Source of the DNA: Candidatus Poribacteria bacterium | Lineage (GTDB): Bacteria > Poribacteria > WGA-4E > WGA-3G | Assembly: GCA_009843785.1 (NCBI GenBank) | Contig: VYCT01000196.1 | Coordinates: 1 to 41,231 of the forward strand | Length of the DNA: 41,231 nt | Reading direction: 5' to 3' | In this document: in pieces, positions 9,612-18,120 of the stretch | How positions within the stretch are numbered: the first letter of the stretch is position 1 | How the letters are laid out: each line of letters begins with the position of its first letter | Position numbers and translations under genes: made by a program | Notes under the pieces: generated by a model | Told to the model about the DNA's origin: nothing | The model's database searches: none | What the model saw: only the letters and a program-made list of their open reading frames with translations

Positions 9612-10152
9612 TATAGATGTGAGAGAAATAGTCTCTATTGCTGAAAATCTACGCAACGAATACAACAGTAATAATTTAGATTGGGTAGAAAGTCCATTCG
9701 CTTGGATTAAATGTTTACCCTCCAGAACAAAAGGGAAAATTGGTGAGCAACTTATAGAACGCTGGTGTACGGAGCAAAATTTTGATGTTAAACCTTCGCC
9801 AGATTCCGAGGCTGACCGTATCATTAGTGGACTTCGGGTTGAGATAAAATCTTCAACCTTATGGAAAAGCGGAATATATAAGTTTCAGCAGTTGCGAGAT
9901 CAAGCGTACGATCTGGTCATTTGTTTGGGAATTAGTCCATACGATGTCCATTGTTGGATTTTGTCCAAAAAGGTGATACTAGATCAATGGAAATCTGGAG
10001 GGATCCGATCACAACATACAGGGCGCCAAGGTACAGATACCGCGTGGTTATCCGTTAATCCAAGTACCCCTCAAATTTGGCTAACACCACAAGATGGTAG
10101 ACCAACAAATGCTATCAAAATACTTCGTCAATTTACAAAAGCGAGGCAATAA
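9592..10152 (+). CDS. PD-(D/E)XK nuclease-like protein, probable cognate restriction endonuclease
   Basis: GKIGEQLIERWC then SEADRIISGLRVEIKSSTL (D-x(n)-ExK); start overlaps the methyltransferase 3' end by 20 bp. Confidence 0.72.
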   Translation: MKNLPLDIDVREIVSIAENLRNEYNSNNLDWVESPFAWIKCLPSRTKGKIGEQLIERWCTEQNFDVKPSPDSEADRIISGLRVEIKSSTLWKSGIYKFQQLRDQAYDLVICLGISPYDVHCWILSKKVILDQWKSGGIRSQHTGRQGTDTAWLSVNPSTPQIWLTPQDGRPTNAIKILRQFTKARQ

Positions 10153-10153
10153 T

Positions 10154-10228
10154 GGTAGGTTAGGGGATTATAATATTGAACTCGTTAACGCTGATTACGA
10201 GACACTTAACACGCAAGCAATAGAATAG
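10154..10228 (+). pseudogene. C-terminal stub of a second, related methyltransferase
   Basis: Frame reads GRLGDYNIELVNADYETLNTQAIE*, aligning to RLKFHGIKLVNASYETLMEE at the end of the intact methyltransferase. Confidence 0.65.
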
Positions 10229-10351
10229 AGGTATTTTGGTTGTTCACTTGGTGTAGGAATATAAAAAAACTGCTTTTTGGCTATCTTTTTTAATACTGAT
10301 GTTTCTAATAAGTATGGGTACTGTAAATGGTTCGCTTGATATTTAACAAAA

Positions 10352-10395
10352 AACGAATGCGAAGGGCGCAGGGAACGAATGCGAAGGGCGCAGGG
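10352..10395. repeat. Two exact tandem copies of a 22-bp unit
   Basis: AACGAATGCGAAGGGCGCAGGG at 10352-10373 and 10374-10395, just before the PspA-like start. Confidence 0.95.
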
Positions 10396-10406
10396 AGGGA
10401 TGGACT

Positions 10407-11087
10407 GTGAAAAGACTTAAGGAAATTTCGGAACAGATTCGAGAGGGGATAACCGAATTTATGGAGGCAGTAGACGGTACCGAATCTCTGCTTGATAAAA
10501 CTATCCTTGATATGAAAAAACGGCTTGCCGAGGCAAAAGATCTCGTCGCTACAGCGATGGCTGAGGAGCAGAGACTCAAACGCGCCTATCAGGAGGCTAT
10601 TGATACCGCGGAAATATGGGGTAAAGAGGTTGATACGGCTTCGCAGATGGATGACCCTGGACGCGCAAGTAAAGCACGGGAACGTGAGCGGCAGCATCTA
10701 CTTCTGGCAGACGACTATAAACGTCAAATTGATGTCCAAGAAACAGTTGTTGCTCGCCTTAAGGCTGCGCTCCATGAATTTTACCATGAGTTCCGGGATA
10801 CCGTGAAACGCTCTGAAACCCTTTGCCAACGTCAGAAACAAGCAGAAACGCGAGTAGAATTCTATAAGAAGGTTTATCAATTGTTGGTGAATGAATTGGA
10901 CACCCATGTGTCTAAAGTTTTTGAGCAGGCGGAACAGAAATTGAAAGCGACGGAAGCCGAAGCGGAAATTTGGGAAGACAAGGGGCGTGCTGCTACCGCT
11001 GACACAGAAACTGACGGAGACAACTTCAACCTGGACCAAGCACTCGCAGAACTTAAAGATGATGTCTTGGGCAGTGGGCGAAAATGA
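10407..11087 (+). CDS. PspA/IM30 family coiled-coil protein
   Basis: LDKTILDMKKRLAEAKDLVATAMAEEQRLKRAYQEA...ERQHLLLADDYKRQIDVQETVVARLKAALHE...KQAETRVEF organisation; GTG start. Confidence 0.75.
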   Translation: MKRLKEISEQIREGITEFMEAVDGTESLLDKTILDMKKRLAEAKDLVATAMAEEQRLKRAYQEAIDTAEIWGKEVDTASQMDDPGRASKARERERQHLLLADDYKRQIDVQETVVARLKAALHEFYHEFRDTVKRSETLCQRQKQAETRVEFYKKVYQLLVNELDTHVSKVFEQAEQKLKATEAEAEIWEDKGRAATADTETDGDNFNLDQALAELKDDVLGSGRK

Positions 11088-11839
11088 TTAACCTCTTGGA
11101 GCTGACGAAATATTTCGGCAAGTTATGCGCCGTTGATGCGCTGACATTGCAGGTGGATGCCGGTGAGATTTTTGGGTTCCTCGGACCCAATGGCGCGGGG
11201 AAAACGACGACAATCAATATGCTCACAGGTTTACTCCGTCCAACATCTGGGACCGCGACACTTGGCGGGTACGATATTCAGCAGCAGAGTCTGCAGGCGA
11301 AGGCGATTCTCGGACTGATGCCAGATACACCGCAACTCTACGAGGCGTTAACGGGTAGGCAGTTTGTCCGTATGATCGCCGATTTATATGAAGTGCCACC
11401 GCGACAAACCGAAAATGAGATGGGGAGCCTACTTGACCAACTTGAACTTGTTGATGCCGCTGATGATCAGATTAAAGGGTATTCCTACGGTATGCAGAAG
11501 AAAATTCTACTGATCTCGCTCCTCGTGCATCACCCCAAAATCCTTTTTCTTGATGAACCTACCAGTGGGCTGGATCCGAGAAGCGCGCGCACCGTCAGGG
11601 AAATTTTGCGAGAACGCTGTGAGCAAGGCTGTACCGTCTTTATGACAACACATATACTTGAAATTGCCGAGCGGATCTGTGACCGGGTCGGCATTATTAG
11701 TAAAGGGCAGCTGATCGCTGTCGGGACACTCTCAGAATTACAGCAAAAGCAGCGTGATCTCCAAACGCAGTCCACCGATGTCAATCAGCAGGCAGAGACA
11801 TTAGAGGATATTTTTCTTGATCTAACGGCCGATGTTTAA
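11084..11839 (+). CDS. ABC transporter ATP-binding protein
   Basis: GPNGAGKTTT Walker A, YSYGMQKKI signature, ILFLDEPTSGLD Walker B; ATGA overlap with the upstream gene. Confidence 0.96.
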   Translation: MINLLELTKYFGKLCAVDALTLQVDAGEIFGFLGPNGAGKTTTINMLTGLLRPTSGTATLGGYDIQQQSLQAKAILGLMPDTPQLYEALTGRQFVRMIADLYEVPPRQTENEMGSLLDQLELVDAADDQIKGYSYGMQKKILLISLLVHHPKILFLDEPTSGLDPRSARTVREILRERCEQGCTVFMTTHILEIAERICDRVGIISKGQLIAVGTLSELQQKQRDLQTQSTDVNQQAETLEDIFLDLTADV

Positions 11840-11973
11840 AGAGTGGCTATCAGCCTACTTCGCAGTGGAGTCTGTCGGCAACCCGGACCAGAGACTCTTA
11901 AAAATCTTGCATGTTCCTATTTCCGTCAGAATTAACCCAGAACCATCGTGGAACGTAGTGGAACGATGAGCAT

Positions 11974-13629
11974 TTGGCGATAATTAAAAAGATGTTAAGA
12001 AATATCAAAATTCTACTAAAAGCGGACTGGCAAGGCTGGGGAAATAGTCTTAAACGCGGCGGAGAGACATGGCGGAAAGGCATTTTAAAAGGCATCGGTT
12101 ATCTTATCTTCATCGTCGCATTGGCAGTGTTAGGCAACACCGTTTTCAGCCATTTGCGGTTCATTGAGGCGAAACCTACGCTGCTGTTGGGCGTTATTAA
12201 TGGTTTCATGGCGTTCGGACTTATTGTCATTGCCAAAGAGTTGATGGAGAGTTCACTGAAAAGTCTGTACGAAACACCGGATACCGCTCTCTTACACGCT
12301 GTGCCGATGCGTCCGGTAACAATTTTCGGATATAAGTTTGTTCATCTCACGACGACCCGCTTCCCAAGTATACTCTGTTTTTTGGGGCCTCCGTGGGTGA
12401 TGTTTGGTCTAATATTTGAACTGCCTTGGTTTTTTTACGCGTTACTATTTCCGACATGCTTGTGTCTTCTCGTAATGCTCGCGAGTTATGTTACCATCAG
12501 CGTCATGTTGATCGCTCGTTTCTTTTCATCCGGGTGGCTTCTTGCAACACTCAAGGTACTCGGTACGGTCATCGGTGTCACTGTAGGGTTTCTGTTATCA
12601 TTGACACTGTTTACGACATCTGATTTAATACCGGTGAAACAGTTTTTGCTGGATTGGGCGTCCTCGGAAACAGCCGGTGCAGCGTCTAAACGGTATCCGC
12701 ACGAATGGATTGGCGAATTCATGTTGATCTGGACAACTGAGTCTACAATAGGGGACCGATTAAAATGGATGCTGTGGGCACTTGGCGGATGTCTCACCTC
12801 TGTGGGCATCGCAACCTTCGTTGCACAGTTGGTTTATCAGAGAGGTTGGGAAAATATCCGTCAATTGAAAGTCAAGCGGAAGCCGATACGGAGCAATGGT
12901 GATCCTAAAGCATCGGACCTAAAAGGTATTACTATAGCACTCGGGCGCGGTAAAATCAGGACGATGATGCTAAAAGATTTTCTGGTCTTTGCCAGACATA
13001 GTGGACGGCTGATTGCGGTTGTAATGCTTACGCTTTTTTTGGCAGTCCACATCGGCATATTATTTACAGGTGGGGGCAGCGCAGATGCGAATGCCGCTGA
13101 GATTCTCACTGTTCAGATCGTACTTTACAGCATTCTTATTACCTTTGGTATCAGTTGTAACGGACTACGGGATGAAGCAAAGACATGGTGGATGCTGAAA
13201 TCTGCGCCTGTCACACCGAATATGGTGTTTACAAGCAAGTTCCTAACCGCGTTTCTCTGTGCATTGGTTTATGCCGAATTCTGGTCCTTGGTTGCAGGGT
13301 ATCTACTCCGAATGCCGAGAGACGTTTGGTTGCCTGTCCTACTAACACCTGTTATAACACTCCCCGCAGGGTGTGCCTTGAATACGACAATTGGAACACT
13401 ACCATGGATGGCGGAGTTGAACCATCAACCGAGACCGCTTTTGCGGGTTGTTACTTTCGCCGTGACACTCGTTGTTGATATGGGACTTGTGATCGCGCCA
13501 GTGATAGCATGGTATACAGAAAGCATCGTTCTGTTTGTAGGCTTGATAACCATCCTTGCGGGTGTGTTTGTGGTGTCTTATAAGTGGGGAATCAGCAACC
13601 TTCGCAGGTTGTTAGTCGCACAGTCGTAA
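11974..13629 (+). CDS. ABC transporter permease, multi-TM exporter subunit
   Basis: Many hydrophobic segments, directly after the ABC ATPase; TTG start or internal ATG at 11992. Confidence 0.75.
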   Translation: MAIIKKMLRNIKILLKADWQGWGNSLKRGGETWRKGILKGIGYLIFIVALAVLGNTVFSHLRFIEAKPTLLLGVINGFMAFGLIVIAKELMESSLKSLYETPDTALLHAVPMRPVTIFGYKFVHLTTTRFPSILCFLGPPWVMFGLIFELPWFFYALLFPTCLCLLVMLASYVTISVMLIARFFSSGWLLATLKVLGTVIGVTVGFLLSLTLFTTSDLIPVKQFLLDWASSETAGAASKRYPHEWIGEFMLIWTTESTIGDRLKWMLWALGGCLTSVGIATFVAQLVYQRGWENIRQLKVKRKPIRSNGDPKASDLKGITIALGRGKIRTMMLKDFLVFARHSGRLIAVVMLTLFLAVHIGILFTGGGSADANAAEILTVQIVLYSILITFGISCNGLRDEAKTWWMLKSAPVTPNMVFTSKFLTAFLCALVYAEFWSLVAGYLLRMPRDVWLPVLLTPVITLPAGCALNTTIGTLPWMAELNHQPRPLLRVVTFAVTLVVDMGLVIAPVIAWYTESIVLFVGLITILAGVFVVSYKWGISNLRRLLVAQS

Positions 13630-13695
13630 CGTTTGTAACACTTGCAATCGAGATTTTTAACCTCATCTACTTCCGAAGCACAGAAAAGGGGAAAG

Positions 13696-14217
13696 ATGTT
13701 AATAGAATATGAGGGCATAACACCGGATGTACATGCCTCGGTCTTTGTTGCACCTGGGGCGATGATTATTGGTGATGTGACAATTGGTCAAGAATCGAGC
13801 ATCTGGTTTAACAGTGTACTCCGCGGAGATTTAGAACCGATCCGAATTGGGTGTCGTACCAACGTGCAGGACGGTGCGGTCATACACATGGATAAAGAGA
13901 TACCGTGCCTTATCGGTGATGACGTTACGATCGGTCACGGTGCTATTCTTCACAGTTGTACGATTGGCAACGCAGCTCTGATTGGGATGGGCGCGATTCT
14001 TTTGACAGGTTCGGTCATCGGTGAACGGGCTATTGTCGCTGCTGGGACGCTTGTGCGCGAGGGGCAGGAGATCCCACCGGGGACCGTCGCTATGGGCGTA
14101 CCCGCGAAAGTTCGACGTGAGGCTACCGAGGCTGAACTTGAACGCGTCCGGCACGGTAAGGACGATTACATCTTGCGTGGCAAATTAATGCAAAAATCTA
14201 CTTTGACATCTCAATAG
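13696..14217 (+). CDS. Gamma carbonic anhydrase-like hexapeptide-repeat protein
   Basis: FVAPGAMIIGDVTIGQESSIWFNSVLRGD, NVQDGAVIH, IGHGAILHSCTIGNAALIGMGA. Confidence 0.92.
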   Translation: MLIEYEGITPDVHASVFVAPGAMIIGDVTIGQESSIWFNSVLRGDLEPIRIGCRTNVQDGAVIHMDKEIPCLIGDDVTIGHGAILHSCTIGNAALIGMGAILLTGSVIGERAIVAAGTLVREGQEIPPGTVAMGVPAKVRREATEAELERVRHGKDDYILRGKLMQKSTLTSQ

Positions 14218-14274
14218 GTACATTTTATCAGTGTAGCGATTTTTATTTTACGGTAACCGATAAAAAGGAAGATT

Positions 14275-15315
14275 ATGGCAAAACGAACATGTTTGATGAT
14301 TGGTGGCAGTGGTATGGCCGGTGGCTGGATCCACAACTTCACCAGTAATTTCAGCGATCGGATTGAAATCATTGGATTAGCAGATGTGAATACAGATGTT
14401 CTCGCATCGCAAGGCGAGACGTTAGGTCTCAGTGCCTCACAACTCTTCACGGATTTTAACGAGGCGTGTGCAGCGGTCAAGGCTGACTTTTGCGGGATTG
14501 CCGTCCCACCGCAATTCCACAGTCCTGCAGCGATTGCCGCTATGGAAAACGGGATGCCCGTTATTTGTGAAAAACCGATCGCCGACACCTTGGATGCAGC
14601 GAAAGCGATGGTACGCACTGCGCAAAATACCGGATTACCGTGCGCGATTATCCAAAATTATCGCTATGCGAACAATAAACAGGAATTAATTCGCATCCGT
14701 GATGAAGGTCGATTGGGACGACTCCAGCACATTGTGGGTAGATACGCTTGTGATTACCGGCGCTATCTCTCATGGGGAAGAGATTGGCGGCATGATATGG
14801 ATTTCGCACTCCTCTTTGAAGGCTCTGTTCATCATTTAGATATGCTCCGATTCCTCTCCGGCGGCGATTGCGAGACCTTGATCGGATTTGGTTGGAACCC
14901 CGAATGGTCGAGTTTCCAGCACTACTCCAGCGGTCTCTATATGATGCGTATGGATAACGGAGTTCACACCTCTTATGAAGGAAACAGTTCCTCTGCGGGG
15001 ATCATTAATTGTTGGAATTCCGAACACTACCGCGCCGAGTTTGAAGAGGGTGCAGTCGAAATCGCAGGCGGAAACCAGATGACGATCCACCGGGTCGGTG
15101 GTGAAGCGGAAGTTTATGAGGCGCCACCCATTCCGTATCACGCACATCAGCATCTGTTTGATGAGTTCCTGAATTGGATTGATGGGGGTGAACCTTCTGA
15201 TACACGCATTGAGGACAATATCAAAAGTTTCGTGCTTGTCATCGCTGCGATGGAAACGACCGTTGATGGGCAACCGAAGCAAATTGCTGATTATCTCAGT
15301 GATTTAGATCTCTAA
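14275..15315 (+). CDS. Gfo/Idh/MocA family oxidoreductase
   Basis: MIGGSGMAGGWIHNF Rossmann start, VICEKPIADTLDAAKAM motif. Confidence 0.93.
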   Translation: MAKRTCLMIGGSGMAGGWIHNFTSNFSDRIEIIGLADVNTDVLASQGETLGLSASQLFTDFNEACAAVKADFCGIAVPPQFHSPAAIAAMENGMPVICEKPIADTLDAAKAMVRTAQNTGLPCAIIQNYRYANNKQELIRIRDEGRLGRLQHIVGRYACDYRRYLSWGRDWRHDMDFALLFEGSVHHLDMLRFLSGGDCETLIGFGWNPEWSSFQHYSSGLYMMRMDNGVHTSYEGNSSSAGIINCWNSEHYRAEFEEGAVEIAGGNQMTIHRVGGEAEVYEAPPIPYHAHQHLFDEFLNWIDGGEPSDTRIEDNIKSFVLVIAAMETTVDGQPKQIADYLSDLDL

Positions 15316-15356
15316 GATTTACGCGTCTGCACTCGCGAAAGTTGCGGGTCGGATAG

Positions 15357-15662
15357 GTGTTAACTATGCTTAATCCAGATCACGAAATACCACGTGTCCT
15401 TGAGGATATCCCGGAATCGGAGCAGCACGCTTTACTTGAAAAGGCGGCAACCTGGATTGTGCGGCGCAGTCTGACCACGCCGGCAATTATCGTCTTGGAG
15501 ACCTGCAAACCGCTGAACTTTTTGGGCAGTCAATTTTTAATTGCATTTAGCCCTTTCGTTCAAGCAATTTTCAAAGGCGACGAATACCACAAATTCGCGC
15601 TCGTTTTGGAGAAAGATGCGAATGTGGAGCTCCTGATTGAATTGATTGAGGCACAATCGTGA
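15357..15662 (+). CDS. Small hypothetical protein
   Basis: 101-aa ORF between same-strand genes; alternative ATG at 15366. Confidence 0.6.
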   Translation: MLTMLNPDHEIPRVLEDIPESEQHALLEKAATWIVRRSLTTPAIIVLETCKPLNFLGSQFLIAFSPFVQAIFKGDEYHKFALVLEKDANVELLIELIEAQS

Positions 15663-15703
15663 GTCCGGAGGGACAGCCTCTCGCGTTCGATGTCCGAAAG
15701 CGG

Positions 15704-15810
15704 TTTCCTCTTAGTCCAAAAACCGAGCCCGTAATGTAATGGAGGGCGACTCAATAGCGAAAACCGTTAATTCACCAAACAACGAAACTTACCCGCAAGG
15801 AAACTTAAAA
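15704..15810 (+). repeat. 107-bp direct repeat, copy 1 (leader cassette)
   Basis: Identical by eye to 15845-15951: TTTCCTCTTAGTCCAAAAACCGAGCCCGTAATG...CCCGCAAGGAAACTTAAAA. Confidence 0.97.
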
Positions 15811-15844
15811 AGGCGGGATATACGGAGCAGAACGCCCTAAGCGA

Positions 15845-15951
15845 TTTCCTCTTAGTCCAAAAACCGAGCCCGTAATGTAATGGAGGGCGACTCAATAGCG
15901 AAAACCGTTAATTCACCAAACAACGAAACTTACCCGCAAGGAAACTTAAAA
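15845..15951 (+). repeat. 107-bp direct repeat, copy 2, ending 2 nt before the E2 start codon
   Basis: Identical by eye to copy 1; 34-bp spacer between copies. Confidence 0.97.
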
Positions 15952-15953
15952 TT

Positions 15954-17312
15954 ATGGCAGTTGAATTGAAAATGCTTCAGATGGATCAGACGATGACCAA
16001 GGGAAAAATCGGGAAATGGCTCGTTAAGGAAGGCGATACCGTCACCGAGGGGCAACCCCTGCTGGAAATCGAAACCGATAAGGTCGTTCATGAACAGGAA
16101 TCCCCTACCGAGGGCGTTATTGCCCAGATCCTTGCTGAAGAAGGCACCAATGTCCCCGTCAACGCGCTGCTCGCTGTTATCGGGGCACCCGGTGAGGAAG
16201 TGCCACGCGTCGAGGCAGATACCGCAGTGGCGCAACAAGAACCGGAACAAGAAGAGCAGGTCCAACCCACACAACCGAAGGCGACTCCATCACCTACCCC
16301 TGTTGCGCTGAAAGCCTCCCCAGCAGCACGTCAGCTTGCAGAAAAACTCGCTATCGACTTGGTCGAAGTCACTGCCTCCGGACCTGGTGGACGTATCCTT
16401 GAGGGCGATGTCCAGCGATATATCGACTTGCGGGGACCCTTGCCAACTGAAGCCGCGCGCCTTAAAGCATCTCCGCTCGCACGGCGATTGGCGAAGGAGC
16501 ATGGTGTCAATCTCAGTTCAATTGCTGGCTCCGGTCCTGATGGCAGAATCGTTCGGGACGACGTGTTACAAGCAGCAAGCACAGCACCGGAGATCCCCAC
16601 TGTAGAAACTCCTGCACTTCAGCAGGGCACAGAAGTCATCGCTATGGACGGCATCCGTGGAATTATCGCAGAACGGATGACTTTGAGCCTTCAGACGAAT
16701 GCCAGCGTCACCCTCCATACTGAAGTTGATGCGACGGCATTTGTTGAATTACGTGGGATGCTCAACGATAAACTACAGGCAAGAGAGGTGAATATTACCT
16801 ACACCGATCTACTTGTGAAAGTTGTGGCAAATGCTTTGCGGGAACATCCACGACTCAATGCAACACTCACGGATGAAGGGATACACCTATTGCGAGAAAT
16901 TAACATCGGGGTCGCGGTTGCATTGGAAGATGGGTTGGTAGTTCCGGTCGTCCGAGATGCTGACAAGGAGCGGTTATCGGAGATTTCAACACAAGTAAAA
17001 GATTTCGCTGAACGGGCACGAGGTAATCAGTTGACACCCGGAGAACTTCAAGGCGGGACCTTTACGATTACGAATCTCGGAAACTTTGGGATTGATGCGT
17101 TTACGCCTATTATCAATCCGCCGGAGAGTGCTATTCTTGGGGTGGGACGGATTCTGAAGAAGCCGGTTGTTCATGAAGATGAGATTGTTGTTCGGAGTAT
17201 GCTGACGCTAAGTCTGACTTTCGATCATCGGGTTGTAGACGGCGCGCCTGCAGCGCAATTCTTGCAAACGGTTTCTGGATATATTCAAGATCCGTATCTG
17301 TTGTTGGTGTAG
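15954..17312 (+). CDS. Dihydrolipoamide acyltransferase (E2) of a 2-oxo acid dehydrogenase complex, with two E3-binding domains
   Basis: Lipoyl motif EIETDKVVHE; two PSBD-like KASPxARxLA...GxGRI units; C-terminal LTLSFDHRVVDGAPAAQFL. Confidence 0.93.
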   Translation: MAVELKMLQMDQTMTKGKIGKWLVKEGDTVTEGQPLLEIETDKVVHEQESPTEGVIAQILAEEGTNVPVNALLAVIGAPGEEVPRVEADTAVAQQEPEQEEQVQPTQPKATPSPTPVALKASPAARQLAEKLAIDLVEVTASGPGGRILEGDVQRYIDLRGPLPTEAARLKASPLARRLAKEHGVNLSSIAGSGPDGRIVRDDVLQAASTAPEIPTVETPALQQGTEVIAMDGIRGIIAERMTLSLQTNASVTLHTEVDATAFVELRGMLNDKLQAREVNITYTDLLVKVVANALREHPRLNATLTDEGIHLLREINIGVAVALEDGLVVPVVRDADKERLSEISTQVKDFAERARGNQLTPGELQGGTFTITNLGNFGIDAFTPIINPPESAILGVGRILKKPVVHEDEIVVRSMLTLSLTFDHRVVDGAPAAQFLQTVSGYIQDPYLLLV

Positions 17313-17315
17313 GAC

Positions 17316-17735
17316 CTACCAACGTTCTGTCTGTAGAGATTCGACTTCATCAAAATGTGCATCTCGTGTGACGAGAATCAAATCGTGTTGCATGGCAATT
17401 GCTGCAATCCAGATATCATTATTCGGGATGGGTCTACCTTTCCTGCGCAGCCGTTCTTTGATGATTCCGTACCACTGTGCCGTTTCCAAATCACAAGAAA
17501 GAAAAGTATGCTCTTCTACGAATACGTTGGTTCTGTGAAGATTTTCCGTAACCTTATTTGATTTCTGTGCGCCGTAGTAGAGTTCACCAACTGTAGGAGA
17601 AGCTAAGAATAAGTTATTACCATTTTGCATTTTTTCTTCAATCGCCGTGTCACCAGTCAGCATTCCGATAACAATATTGGTGTGTAAAAGATAGTTACCA
17701 TTCTGATTTATCGACCTGTCCACAGTCCTCTTCAA
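17316..17735 (-). CDS. PIN domain (VapC-like) putative toxin
   Basis: YLLHTNIVIGML, SPTVGELYYGA, IPNNDIWIAAIAMQHDLILVTRDAHFD. Confidence 0.85.
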   Translation of the reverse strand: MKRTVDRSINQNGNYLLHTNIVIGMLTGDTAIEEKMQNGNNLFLASPTVGELYYGAQKSNKVTENLHRTNVFVEEHTFLSCDLETAQWYGIIKERLRRKGRPIPNNDIWIAAIAMQHDLILVTRDAHFDEVESLQTERW

Positions 17736-17925
17736 TTGCGCTCTTTATTTCTTCAAGATCCTCAGGCGGGAACAATCCGACAAATTTAAGCAGTTCCTTA
17801 CCTGGGGTGCCTCTTATGGGTTCGCCTAAAAAAGAGAGAACAGAATTCAAAATCTGTTTCTGTTGCATAGGCGTAAGTTTGTCTAATCGCTGAACAATTT
17901 CTTGGATAGTTGTTGGGTTTTCCAT
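17695..17925 (-). CDS. Putative antitoxin partner of the PIN protein
   Basis: Small ORF overlapping the start of the PIN gene, same strand. Confidence 0.65.
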   Translation of the reverse strand: MENPTTIQEIVQRLDKLTPMQQKQILNSVLSFLGEPIRGTPGKELLKFVGLFPPEDLEEIKSAIEEDCGQVDKSEW

Positions 17926-18120
17926 TGTAGTGCCTCCTTTTTAGTTGAGTTGTCACTATAAACAGTTTACCATCAATTATATCCAAAAATCAACTTTTTT
18001 CGGTATACCAGCCAGAACCATTCAGTTTGTAGTACTCTGTTGTCGGTTAACTAAGGTGCTCTGATTAATCAAATATCTCTTTAACTGACAACTAACAACT
18101 GATAACTGACAACCATAGTG

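Noticed and set aside
15704-15951. Insertion sequence or transposon ends
   Set aside because: The copies are direct, short and enclose only 34 bp with no transposase; better described as a duplicated leader.
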